NCBI GenBank assembly: GCA_963921425.1
Contig: OY992837.1
Coordinates: 16,155,896-16,219,895 of the forward strand
DNA from: Dryas octopetala
Taxonomy: Eukaryota > Streptophyta > Magnoliopsida > Rosales > Rosaceae
Direction: 5' to 3'
DNA length: 64,000 nucleotides
This document shows, in pieces, positions 1-10,883 of this stretch (position 1 is its first letter; the number at the start of each line of letters is the position of its first letter). The position numbers and the translations under genes are program-made. The notes under the pieces are model-generated. The model did not search any database, was not told where the DNA came from, and was given only the letters and a program-made list of their open reading frames with translations.

Positions 1-1048
1 AAGGGCATACTAACCCTCCAACACTAGAATTGGAAATTCAACTAAAATCCAACACATTCAATTTGCAACATATAAGTAAGAAACAACCTCTCCTTCCAGG
101 TGTTATCATTTCAAATGACTTTTTCTAATATAATGGTCTGGATAAACCCCAAGAGGCTGTCATCCAATGGAGGAGTAAGCAGCAGCCCATGTTTTGGCAG
201 GACTAAACCAAATTCAAACTAGGATCGGTCCAAAGTATAAAACCTAAACATCTAACAGATGATTGACATAAATGAAAGTAAAAATATTTGGACAAAAATA
301 ACCAAGATAATTTTATATTTGAAAAAATCAATGTGGTAAAAACTAAAACAATGTTGAATGAGAGATTACGAAATGCAATTCATGTACAATCCAGCAGAAT
401 TCACATTCATTTAGTAATTTAAAGCATCCATTATAATGTGAAGGCAATTGAACAGGCAACAAAATGCTCACAACTTGATTCATATATGAGACAAAAGAAT
501 GATCATACCATAATTTCTCATATGCATAGCATAATGGAATAATAAAGCCTTCCAAAATATAAAGAAAAATATGATGTTGCTTTCAAAGAATCTAAAACCA
601 GTAAATGCAGAAAATTTCAAGTGCTCAAAACAAAAAAATCACAGTTCAAACACGGGGCAAATGAGGCAACTCGAAATATATTTACATGTACATATTCTGT
701 TACTATTACAACTTTCTTTTTCAAGTTCCCTGAATTTTGCTACTACAACATTTTCTTTGTCATACTGGGAAACACAAAAAGGAAAATGACTGATGAGGAC
801 ATAGAAAAATATATTGTTACTTGATGTTTGTAAAGTAAATCAGTAAAAATTTGTTGAGATGTAAGAGGACTTCACCATGTTCAACACTTGAACTGGGACA
901 CTTTGAATTTGCGTTTCTTTTTACCTTTTTAATTAAACATGAGTAGAGTGATGAGAGCGATCCGTCTTCAGGAGAAAATTGTAATGACGAGAGTAGGCTT
1001 TGTCTCTGAAATTCAGTAGAAAATCAACAGGTTTAAGTAGGGGGCCAT

Positions 1049-3035
1049 CCTAGGAAGCACCGATACGCAAATTTGTTGAGGTATGTCGTATCGGGGCCGA
1101 GGATATCACCGAACGCACTAGATACGGGGATACGCGTATCGAAAGCATGCTATACGTATCTGTTGACTTTGACTACTCGATACGGCTGCGATACTTCAGC
1201 GATACTTCAGCAATACGGTCAAGATACGGTCTAGATACGTATGGGGTATTTTTTCAAGTTGTTTGTAAAAATGGGGGGTCTAATCGCAATTTTAAAAAGT
1301 TTGCAAATCTCAAACATTAGAGCCCTAACTATTCAACGCAGCCATCACTATTCATGCGCGAAACAGAAAAGGAAGTCGAGAAACCTGTTTTCGAGCAGCC
1401 ATCGCCGTCGAGCAGAGCAGCCATCGTCGTCGAGGTTAGCTTTGGCTCTGTTTTCTTTCTCAGTTTCTCTGAATATTCTGGTCTGGTCTCAAATCTCAAT
1501 TCAACCCTTGACTGGCAAACTGGTAGTATAAGTGTATAACAGTATAACTTTTGTTTGTTTTATTTTATAATTCTGAAATGTGAAATCATGAATAGTATTG
1601 GGTTTGGGTTTATTTGTTTTGAACAGTAATCATGAATAGTATTGGACTATTGGGTAGTTTGTTACTGTTTTTTTTTTTTTTTTTATAATTATGAAATCTG
1701 AATAATGAATAGTATTGGGTTGAGTCTATCACTGTTTTTTCTGAAATATGAATAGTAAATAATATTGGATTGGGTCTGTTAGAAAAAAATTAATGTTATT
1801 CTTACAATTTGTTAGTTATATTAGTAGCTCATTTGTCCAGGAAATGAGTTCAACACCAAATGTGAGTTCATCAACAAATAGTTCAACTGCAAATTCTACT
1901 GACGTTGCTGCTGTTGAGGTGAATGATAATGCCCCATTATGGCAGTATGTCAAGAATCTTGGGAAAAAAGTGGGGAGTTCTGGAGGAAATACTCAATTTA
2001 TGTGCAATTTTTGTAATGGCACTTTTAATGGATCCTACTTTAGAGTGAGTTGCCATTTATTACGAAAGTCAGGAAATGGAATTGCTATATGCCTAAATTC
2101 AAAGAGTCATTTGCCGAGGTTGCAAAAAGAGGTAGATGAGGCTAAAGTTAGGAAGCAAAAATCTTTACCTAATCAAGTTCCTTTACTCACAACAATGGGT
2201 TCTTTTGGGAGTAGTACTATGAGAATGGATGGTGGACTTTATGAAGATATTGTTGAGCCAAAAAAGAGGAAGGGAATGAGTGGAAGTGGAGCCATTGAGA
2301 AAGCCTTCACAATGGCAGCTAGAGAAGAATTGGATGGTGAAATTGCAAGAATGTTTTACACGGGTGGTTTGTCATTTCACTTTGCAAGGAATCCACACTA
2401 TGTGCGTTCATACACGTGCTGTTTCTAACCCAATTCTGGGTTATGTCTCTCCAGGTTACAACAAATTGCGAACTACACTTCTCCAAAAGGAGAGGTCTAA
2501 CATTGGCAAATTACTAGAGCCAATTAAGATGACTTGGAAAGAGAATGGTGTAAGTGTATGTAGTGATGGGTGGTCAAATTCACAAAGAAGACCTCTTATA
2601 AATATTATGGCTACTTGTGAAAGTGGGCCTATGTTCTTGAAAGCAATCAATACTCAAGGTGAGTACAAGGACAAATTCTACATTGCTAACATACTTATTG
2701 ATGTCATTCGGGAAATTGGTTCACAAGATGTGGTTCAAGTAATTACTGATAATGCTCCAATTTGCAAGGCCGCCGGATTGCTTATCGAAGCCAAATTTCC
2801 ACACATCTTTTGGACACCATGTGTTGTCCATACCCTCAATCTTGCTTTGAAGGGAATTTTCTCACCATCTTCAAGTGCAAGACATGAAGATATTCAAGAA
2901 CAATGTGGTTGGATAGCAAAGATTTATGAGGATGCTTTGATGATAAAAAACTTTATCATGAACCATAGTATGAGATTGTCAATGTATAATAATCATTGCA
3001 AGTTGAAGTTGTTATCCATTGCCGATACACTCTAT
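1049..3035 (+). mobile_element. hAT-type transposon, 3' truncated
   Basis: The left part (1060-1240) is packed with GATACG/CGATAC subterminal motifs typical of hAT ends and is followed by a transposase gene starting near 1793. Copy B lacks the insert: its sequence runs from GGGGGCCATC across about 15 bp missing in A to TAACTGTTTGAAG. The right end lies inside the transposase reading frame, with no matching terminal repeat and no 8-bp target duplication, so this is not a clean insertion. The motif CACTCTATGGA at the right junction recurs about 60 bp downstream, which suggests a microhomology-mediated deletion. Confidence 0.7.
1793..3035 (+). pseudogene. hAT transposase fragment (BED finger and DUF659 region)
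   Basis: The first reading frame (to 2428) has a BED-type zinc finger with CNFC and a downstream His, then a basic linker. A second frame (from 2280) carries the DUF659-type region with CSDGWSN, VVQVITDNAP and WTPCVVHTLNLAL, which belong to the RNase H-like catalytic core. The two frames are parts of one protein separated by a frameshift near 2405-2420. The likely start is the ATG at 1844 rather than 1793. The protein ends about residue 390, and the C-terminal hAT dimerisation domain is absent, so no active transposase could be made. Confidence 0.8.
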
Positions 3036-3153
3036 GGAGAAATAATTGTTTGAAGAAATGCAGAGGCAACTCCAATGCACTCTATGGATCATTAACAATA
3101 ACAAAAGCCTAAATAGATTTCAGCAATCACAATGGAAAAAGAAAAAGAAGACG

Positions 3154-3202
3154 ATTGCTTGATCACCCTCATCTTTAGCAGCATAAGCATTCCCATATCC
3201 TA
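3154..3202 (-). pseudogene. APC6/CDC16 exon scrap in copy A
   Basis: On the minus strand these 49 bases encode GYGNAYAAKDEGDQA, matching part of the APC6 exon seen whole at 19756-19881. The homology stops on both sides without splice sites. The same scrap is present in copy B at 21173-21221, so it predates the A/B split. It lies just downstream, on the same strand, of RBBP5-like exon 2. Confidence 0.7.
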
Positions 3203-3514
3203 ATCTGTTACAAATTGTGGATTGAACTCCTTATATTAATTTCAATGTAAACGAGAATGAGAGAAAGGACACTTAAGAAGAAGCGTGAGTGAATGAGTGA
3301 GTGGGTGAGTGGCATATACGTACAATGGCATTGGTGTTTTTACACCCAATGCATGTGCAACCAAATCCACAACTTTCTGTTTAATGAATAAACAATTTAT
3401 TCAACCAAATTCAGAATTTTGGTAATACCCACATAGCCACAGTACCAAAAGCACTAAACCTCTAACAAGAAAAAGCAAAAATCTAATGGAATATATAGAA
3501 TGGTAGAAAATCAC

Positions 3515-3752
3515 TAGCAAGAAGAGTACCACGGAAATAGAAGGCGATGCATTTCATAACCCCATGTTCCAAATACTCCTCTATCACTTCTGGGAAATCC
3601 CTTTGCAATGGGTCTTTACCAAATAACAATTACAATTAATTACAAGCTTAATTTTATTTTATTTACCAAAAAAAAAAAAAACAAACAAACAAATTCTTTG
3701 ATAAAAAGTAGAGAGAGAGAAAGAGAGACTGACCGATTATTGGAGCATTCAT
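3515..3752 (-). pseudogene. RBL: RBBP5-like (COMPASS WD40) exons 1-2 fragment, copy A
   Basis: Read on the minus strand, exon 1 (3752-3734) starts at an ATG and encodes MNAPII. It ends at a GT donor and shares a split Asp codon with exon 2 (3613-3515), which encodes PLQRDFPEVIEEYLEHGVMKC followed by a variant of the AFxRRGTLLA stretch. I recognise this as the N-terminus of plant RBBP5-like proteins, the WD40 subunit of COMPASS H3K4 methyltransferase complexes. Acceptor AG and donor GT are present. I find no further WD40 exon before 3035, so this is a 5' gene fragment, perhaps with its own promoter in 3760-4330. The copy A version has a substitution where copy B reads FDRRGTLLA. Confidence 0.75.
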
Positions 3753-4127
3753 AGTGCTTATGAGGCTGGCAGAAATTTCAAGGCAGAAGGGAGTAGCCAA
3801 AACCCTTCTTCAGCGCCCTCCAACAGCGCTCCCTCTCAGTAACCAAAACCCACTTACATTCGATGAGGGGCTGAGAACCCTAAATCCAACAGTCAATCCT
3901 AATTACATATATGAACCCAAATAAAAAAAAATAGGAAAAAAATATCTTTTTTCCAGTGATTGGGATTCGGTATGAGGGATTGAGCCCAGTCACGGCGACG
4001 GAGAAAATGACTGCGAGCGAAAGAGAGGCAGGGCAGATAGAGATGAGAGAGAAAGGGGGGCTGGGGGCGGGAGAGTGAAAGAGAGGAGAGGCAGAGAGAG
4101 ATGAGAGAGATACAGAACCCGAAAAGG

Positions 4128-4268
4128 CAGAGGCAGAGGCAGAGGCAGAGGCAGAGGAGTGAGTCTTCGGTGGGGCTTGCCCCATTACGAAAAGGCAGAG
4201 GCAGAGGCAGAGGCAGAGGCAGAGGCAGAGGAGTGAGTCTTCGGTGGGGCTTGCCCCATTGGGGCAAG
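4128..4268. repeat. GGCAGA hexamer tract with an internal duplication
   Basis: Two runs of GGCAGA are separated by a repeated block containing GAGTGAGTCTTCGGTG and GGGGCTTGCCCCATT. Copy B has one short run (22140-22164) and no block. The segment GGGGCTTGCCCC is itself palindromic. It lies upstream of the RBBP5-like start codon, in what would be its promoter or 5' UTR. Confidence 0.8.
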
Positions 4269-4317
4269 CCCCATACAAGATTTATCCGAGGCAGAGGGAA
4301 GAAAAACCAGAAAAGGG

Positions 4318-4446
4318 AAAATGGAATTAATTAATTGGAGTGTTTTGGATTTCGTTTTGTCGCGCAATTTTACCCCGCCAATTTTTCACACCATAGGCGA
4401 CGAAATCCATTTTGTCGCGCAAAACATTCCAATTAATTATTTCCCT
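4318..4446. repeat. Small palindromic element
   Basis: AATTAATTAATTGGAGTGTT near the left end is mirrored by an inverted copy near the right end (AACATTCCAATTAATT), around GCGACGAAAT/TTTTGTCGCGC motifs. It is shared with copy B at about 22187-22313. Confidence 0.45.
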
Positions 4447-4499
4447 TTTCACCAACACTTAGTGTTTATTATGTCAATTTAATTGATCACCGTTACTTA

Positions 4500-5790
4500 A
4501 CTTCAACGATCAGACCTGTTTATTAACTATGTTCGTATCATTGCAAAAAATTGGTTAAATCAAAATTCATCTAACCGTTGGATTTTATTAGAAAAACTAT
4601 AATCGTTCATACATTCGACCTTAGGTACCTAACTTTTACATATCCGATTGAACTAATTTTTTGGAGAAATGATCTTTGAGTAAGGAATTAAAAAATAAAC
4701 GGTTTGGATCGTTTGAAACACGATCGAGATATAAGCTTCTACATGTAAATACACTTGAAGAGTATAATTTTATTAATTTTATTTCTCGTTGAAACCTTAT
4801 CGTTTCAATAATTGTGAAGACCACAACTTGATTTTAACGATCGGAGCCGTTCATTTTCTATGTTCATACTCAAAGATCATTCTTGCAAAAAATCAGCCAA
4901 ATTAGAATTCATCTAGTTGTTGGATTATCATTAGAAAAACCATGATCGTTCATACATTCAACCTCTGGTACCTAACTTCTAGATCTCCGATTGAGGTAAT
5001 TTTTTGCATGGATGATCTTTGAATGAGGAACTAAAAAATGAACGGTTTGGATCGTTGGAAGCATGATCGAGATGTGAGCTTCTACATATAAATACACTTA
5101 AAGAGTATAATTCTATTAATTTTCTCGTTGAAACCTTATCATTTCAATAATTGTGAAGACCACAACGTGATTTCAACGATAAGCGCCGTTCATTTTCTAT
5201 GTTCATACTCAAAGATCATCCATACAAAAAATCGGCCAAATCGGAATTCATCTGCCGTTGGATTATCATTAGAAAAACTATGATCGTTCTTACATTCGAC
5301 CTCAAAAAGAGTACCTAACTTCTACATCTCTGATTGAGCTATTTTTTTGCATGAATGATCTTGAGGTGGGGAACTAAAAAATGAACAGTTCGGATCGTTG
5401 GTAACACGATCAAGATGTGAGCTTCTACATATAAATACACTTAAAGAATATAATTATATTAACTTTTTCATCGAAACCTTGTCGTTTTAATAATTATGAA
5501 GATCACAGTGTGATTTCAACGATCAGAGCCGTTCATTTTCTATGTTCATACTCAAATATCATCACTGCAAAAAATATGCCAAATCGGAATTCATCTAGCC
5601 GTTGGATTATCTTTAGAAAAATCATGATCGTTCATATGTTCAACTACCGTTACCTAACTTAAACATCTCCGATTGAACTAATTTTTTGTAAGGATGATCT
5701 TTGAGTAGGGAGCTAAAAAATGAACGGTTCGGATAGTTACAAATAGGATCGCATCGTATTCTTATACATACATATAAATGCACAAAAAAA
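4500..5790. repeat. Four tandem ~335-bp palindromic units (copy A)
   Basis: Units begin near 4505, 4838, 5174 and 5518 with AACGATCNGAGCCGTTCATT. Each carries the inverse motif near its right side (AAAAAATGAACGGTTNGGATCGTT). The inverted arms continue inward through CAAAGATCATC and GCAAAAAATC, about 70 bp or more in all. No reading frame is conserved between units. The corresponding array in copy B is 22564-23870. Confidence 0.8.
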
Positions 5791-6611
5791 TGGGTCATTT
5801 AGCGAGGACATATGTCGTCGCTGAATATATCCACCCTTTCCTCGCTAATTTTTAAACAAGTTTGGAGACCAAACTCATCATACTTAAAGCGACAAACTAA
5901 ATTATTCCTCGCAAAAAATGCTTTACAGTGAGGAAAAATAATTCCTTGCTAAAAGTATTTTGAAAACAATTTACAAAATGTATGTCGAGGAATTGAGGTT
6001 GTCGCTGAAAAATTTAATTAGCGACGAATTAAAATGATTTTCTCGCTAAAAATTTCTGCCAATCGTTTAGCGAGGAAACAAATATTTCCTTGCTCAATGG
6101 GTCATTTAGCGAGGACATATGTCGTCGCTAAATCCACATTTTCCTCGCTAATTTTTAGACAAGTTTGGAGACCAAACTCATCATACTTAGAGCGACAAAC
6201 TGAACTATTTCTCACAAAAAATGCTTTACAATGAGGAAAAATAATTCCTCGCTAAAAATATTTTGAAAACAATTTGCAAAATGTATGGCGAGGAATTGAG
6301 GTTGTTGCTGAAAAATTTAATTAGCGACGACTTAACAAGATTTTCTCGCTAAAATATTGGTGGGTGCGGAAAAAATTTCCACCAATCTTTTAGCGAAGAA
6401 ACATATATTTCCTCGCATAATGGGTTATTTAGCAAGGATATATGTCGTCGCCGAATCCACCTTTTCCTTGCTAATTTTAAGACAAGTTTGGAGACAAAAC
6501 TTATTATACTTAGAGCGACAAATTGAATTATTCCTCGCAAAAAATGTTTTACAGTGAGGAAAAATAATTTCTCGCTAAAAGTTTACTTGCTAAAAAGCAA
6601 CTTTGTTGTAG
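5791..6611. repeat. Tandem ~310-bp TTAGCGAGGAA-rich units, CACTA-like end (copy A)
   Basis: Three units start near 5795, 6098 and 6420 with TGGGTCATTTAGCGAGGA. Each contains many direct and inverted TTAGCGA(G/C)GA motifs. The block ends in CAACTTTGTTGTAG at 6611, the inverse of the CTACAACAAAG seen at CACTA (En/Spm) termini. Motif arrays of this kind are usual in CACTA subterminal regions. I did not find the opposite CACTA terminus. Confidence 0.55.
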
Positions 6612-6656
6612 TTAATTTTCACCATAACTAAAGTTCAAATGGGGAGTTCAGCATAT

Positions 6657-6811
6657 ATATATATAGTCCTTCTAGCTCTAGAGCATGCTCTTTTCACCAT
6701 AACTAAAGTTCAAATGTGTTGCAGCAAGTTTTGAAATTTCGTGTCGACATCCACAAATTTTGAAAAATGCGGATCGGACATCTTCTCTAGAGAAGGACTA
6801 TATATATATAT
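6657..6811. repeat. Short inverted-repeat element shared by both copies
   Basis: TATATATAGTCCTTCTAG at the left is mirrored by CTCTAGAGAAGGACTATATA at the right. A 26-bp direct repeat beginning TTTTCACCATAACTAAAG occurs just before the element and again inside it (about 6615 and 6690). The copy B counterpart is about 24694-24866. Confidence 0.6.
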
Positions 6812-6821
6812 ATATATATAT

Positions 6822-8093
6822 GGGAAAATGTTAACAAAAGGACTATAACTATACCTCTATTTTCAGTTGAGGATCCCGTTTTCACCTTACTTCAATTAAG
6901 GACTATTATTTTTCAAGTGTTTCAATCAAGGATATTCCGTCAATTCTGTCAAAACTTCCGTTAAAATTGATTACGTGACCAATTTATAAGGACAAAAAAG
7001 TCTTTTCTCATAAAAAAAAATAAAACTAAATAAATTTAAACAAATTTAAAAACAAAACAAAAATTCCCTCCATCTCCCACCCTCGCCACCTCATGCACCA
7101 TGTCAACCCGCCCTTCCCCTCGCCCAACCCAACCCCTCCCCTCCCCTCCCCTCCCCTCTCCTCTCTTTTCTCTCATATCTCTGCCTCTCTTATCTTTCTC
7201 TCTCTCTGCCCCCCAGCCAGCTCCCCATCCCCGTCACAGTCACTCATCACCTCCCCGTCCTCCCCCTATACCATTGACATCCCTCCCCCTTCCCCAACCC
7301 GTCCCAGCCCTGGCCCCATCCAGCTCCACCACCCCAACCCAGCCCCGTCCCCGTGGCAAAACCCAGTCACACCTAGCCCCAGCCCTGTCCAGATCAGAGA
7401 GAGAGAGAAAGTGAGAGAAAGAGAGAAAGAGAGAGAGAGAGAGGCGGCATGGGGAAAGTGAGGAGTCGTCAGCCGTTGGGTGAAGAGGCGCGACGAGAGT
7501 GAGGGAGGGGTGGGGCGGGGATGAGTTTGACTGGGTTTTGCCACGGGGCCGGGGCTGGGTTGGGGTAGTGGAGCTGGATGAGGCCAGGGCTAGGACGGGT
7601 GGGGAAGGGGGAGGGTTGGCGATGGTATAAAGGGAGGAGGGGGCGGGGATGGGTGACTGTGACAGGGAGGGGGAGCTGGCTGGGGGGAAGAGAGAAAGAG
7701 AAAGATAAGAGAGGCAGAGATATGAGAGAAAATAAAGGGGAGGGAAGGGGAGGGAAGGGGTGGGGCTGGGCTGGGTGGGGGGAATGTTGGGTCGACATGG
7801 TGCAAGGGGTGGCGAAGGTGGGAGATGGAGGGAGATGGAGGGAATTTTTTTTTTTTTTTAATTTGTTTAAATTTATTTAGTTTTATTTTTTTATGAGAAA
7901 AGACTTTTTTGCCCTTATAAATTGGTCACGTGACCCTCATGTGATCAATTTTAAAGGAAGTTTTGACAGAATTGACGGAATATTCTTGATTGAAGTACTT
8001 GAAAAATAATAATCTTTGATTGAAACAAAGTGAAAACGGGATCCTCAACTGAAAATAGAGGTATAGTTATGGTCCTTTTGCTAACAGTTTCCC
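6822..8093. mobile_element. Foldback (Mutator-like) element, 1272 bp
   Basis: The left end (GGGAAAATGTTAACAAAAGG) and the inverse of the right end (GGGAAACTGTTAGCAAAAGG) match, and the mirror symmetry runs almost to the centre, so each arm is about 550-600 bp. The arms carry the same proline-rich, CT-rich stretch on opposite strands. It is flanked by TATATATAT on both sides, a 9-bp target duplication inside a TA repeat, and copy B has the empty site near 24866-24875. The outer parts are AT-rich and the centre is strongly C- or G-rich. It encodes no transposase. Confidence 0.88.
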
Positions 8094-8102
8094 TATATAT
8101 AT

Positions 8103-9586
8103 ATATGAAAATTTTCAAGTAAGGATGTCTTTACTTTAAGAAAAGTAAGAATATCATCTTTGTACCTACAATTCAATGATCAGAATCGTCTATATTTTAA
8201 AACATCATTCAAAGGTTACCTTTGCAAAAAATCAGCCAGATCCAAAACTATTTAGCCAGTTTATTATAGCAAATATCATTTCAATTTTATCTAATGAACT
8301 GTATTTGTCTGCACAGTTTAGATGACCAAACAATCACCAATTGGGCTGATTTTTTCCAGGGATAGCCCTTGAGAAAGAACCTAAAAAATGAACGGTTCTG
8401 ATTATTTTGGTGGATAAATCTCATCTTGTCAACAAGACTGAAAAAAAATATGTGGATAAATCTCAAAGGGTAAAAACAGATTTTTCAAGAAAAGAATTTC
8501 CCTGAAAATGACTCAAGAAAGAAATTTTCTGTTGAAAATCGGACTCTAGGTTGGAATATCCTGCAAAACAATTTGTTAGAAATGAAATATCATTAAAAAA
8601 TTTAGTAGAAAGGTGTAGCCCAAAAGAGAGAGACATGGGCTGGACTTAGGGTCAAAGCGTGTCGTCCAATCATGATGCGCCACATGGCACCAAGTTTTCC
8701 ACTTTTTATCCATTCTTAAAAAATTCACCAAAAATAGCTTGGGACTCGGAAAAATTCTCCAAAAAATCGTACGGACTTGTCTAAGTGAGTACTAATTATC
8801 TAAAGGTTCAAAACACCAATTTTTTCCTTTTGATATTTTCCAAAAAATTTGGGAACTCCAAATTAAATTCTAGAAAATTAAAATACTAAAGACTCTTTGG
8901 AAATTCAAAGAATAATTTCCCGAATTTCGAAAAATACGAAGTCTGCATCGTTGGTCTTCTAGACACAAAAAAAACCTTTTCCGTGAAGGCGTGTTACTCG
9001 AAAGACCTCTCAGCCTTGAAGGAAACTAAATTTCCTTCTCAAATAAATTCTAGAAAACCTCTAGAATTTTTGTAAAGTCTCAGGAAAATTTTCAAAATAC
9101 TTTTGGGAATTCCGGGCTTCATAGAAACATAGCAGAACTCAACAACTATTGTGGTGAGGAAAATGAAAGTTTTCCCTGCACCAAAAACTTCGTTTCTCAA
9201 AGTCACGCAACCTAGAGGATCTTCACCGAAAATGCTCATGTTGTTCTTGTAATGGATGTTATAGGCATTATATGAAGAAACCAACAGTCACAGCAAAATC
9301 ACAATTTCAAACCCTAAAAATTTCAAAATCATAATTGCTCAAAATTGATAAGCAAGACCATGGGGAAAAGAAAGCCCATGATTAAAGGAGTAGGAAAGTA
9401 CCATAATCGAGTTGAGTCACCATCGAGTTCGCCGGAAAATTGGCTAGAAAGCCGCTACTTCTCGGTGTCGATTTTCCGTCGTTGCTGGGTGGTTGGACGA
9501 TCGAAGGACATGGGAAGGAAGAGGAAAGAGAGGCGAGCATAGAGAGGTGGGTCTCGCCGCCATCCATGGCCGGACGACGATGCATC

Positions 9587-9646
<60 letters not shown>

Positions 9647-10599
9647 GAGAGAAATTCAGATTTGAAATGTGAGAAATGAAAGACACGGAGAGAAAATGGA
9701 GAATAAGACGGAGCAAATTAAGTGGACTGGGGAAAAAAAAAAAGTAGGCCGGATGGAAATTACTTGGACCCACTGGGAAGCTCAATTAAATGGGTGGACT
9801 ATACAGGAATGAGGTGGCCCAAAGTGGGTGTTTTGATAATTATCTGTATTTTTGGACCTTAGTCAAAAATAAAAAAACATTAAAGTATTAGTCTAACATA
9901 GGAGAGAAAATTGAACCGGCCTGTGAAGCACCCTTTTTTTAATTTTGATACTTCTAAAATTTTTTATTTCAATAATTTTCTATATAAAAAAAATAAAAAA
10001 TTTGGGCCCCCTAGACGTCGGGCCCTGGGTAGTCGCCCCTGCCACCCATGCTGAGGGCCGGCCTTGCATATACAACCATTATAATGTGTCACAAAATCAT
10101 CACTAACAATATGCCAGAGGGGTTGTTAATTTTTACAGATTAGGATCATAAACTTAAGGTCAGACATGGGTAGTTCTCATCAAATTAAACCATTTCTAAT
10201 GACAATAACTAACCAACTTTTTTTCCTATATGTAAATCAGACATGAGATGATATATTGGTTAGCTGCACAACTTTTAAGTAGAAAATTAAATCTAGAAAG
10301 GATTTCAGAATAAACGCATAAAATAGATCATCAAGGACCTACTGATTTTCTAGATCCAAACAAAATATACGCGAATTAAGACAATTTAAAACTGGATCAA
10401 TCAACGCCAAGATATACATAATTAGCACACATATGGAGAAACGAACAGAATACCAAGATATACACACACACACAAATATATGCATATAGACTAATATATT
10501 AAAGGTGTTGAGATTGGATCTCAATATCTCAGCCCCAAACACACAATATCTAGTATGAAGGGTGTGCCTGCTGTACAAGGTTTGAGAACACGAGTATTC
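8103..10599. other. Non-coding duplicated stretch, no gene seen (copy A)
   Basis: It matches copy B 24885-27352. The first 320 bp resemble one more unit of the palindromic family (AATGATCAGAATCGTC and AAAAAATGAACGGTTCTG). From 8600 to 9800 the composition, with many TTCTAGAATTT motifs, would fit an old LTR, but I could not find ends or target duplications. Near 9990-10062 a GGGCCCCCTAGACGTCGGGCC to GAGGGCCGGCCTTG block resembles one end of a hAT element. Short open frames here are not conserved by codon position between copies. Confidence 0.5.
9590..9643. repeat. (GA)n microsatellite
   Basis: Uninterrupted GA dinucleotides for about 54 bp. Copy B has a shorter tract at about 26359-26391, so it differs in length between the copies. 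Confidence 0.95.
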
Positions 10600-10604
10600 A
10601 CCGT

Positions 10605-10841
10605 TGATAGGACTCAAATGTAAATAGTAAACTGTTATAAACAGTTTACCATGTGGCTGCCACATGTCATATTTTTAGTGGGTCTTGGCTATATGGTCGT
10701 TGGGCCTTTCTGTTGCAACGGCTCTGTTGCTGGTATATTACCAGAGCAGCTCTTGTGTAAAGAACGGTTAATGAATAATGAAGTGATCTCGTTCTTGATT
10801 CTTAGTCAGTCATCTCTAAGGTAGAAACTAGGGTTCTATCA
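10605..10841 (+). repeat. 5' LTR of chromovirus
   Basis: It starts TGATAGGACTC and ends GGTTCTATCA, with TG..CA termini. A hairpin-like pair (AGTAAACTGTT / AACAGTTTACC) sits near its start. It matches the LTR at 15640-15876 without a visible difference. Confidence 0.95.
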
Positions 10842-10842
10842 T

Positions 10843-10855
10843 TGGTATCAGAGCC
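10843..10855 (+). other. Primer binding site (initiator Met tRNA type)
   Basis: TGGTATCAGAGCC one base after the 5' LTR is the usual complement to the 3' end of plant initiator methionine tRNA, used to prime minus-strand DNA synthesis. Confidence 0.92.
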
Positions 10856-10883
10856 ATTGATCCTCTAAGTGTTCCTTTAGTGT

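Noticed and set aside
343-824. Small frames repeated at 20340-20821
   Set aside because: They are conserved only because the DNA is duplicated; no domain and no codon-position bias in the few differences.
7093-7798. Proline-rich frames on both strands
   Set aside because: They are the same sequence read twice from the two arms of a palindromic element; low complexity.
9345-9679. Frames with RERERE repeats (also 26036-26437)
   Set aside because: They are created by the GA microsatellite, which differs in length and phase between copies A and B.
10843-10855. tRNA-like match
   Set aside because: Only the 13-base primer complement of an initiator tRNA is present, not a tRNA gene; the same holds for 31462-31479 and 63685-63706.
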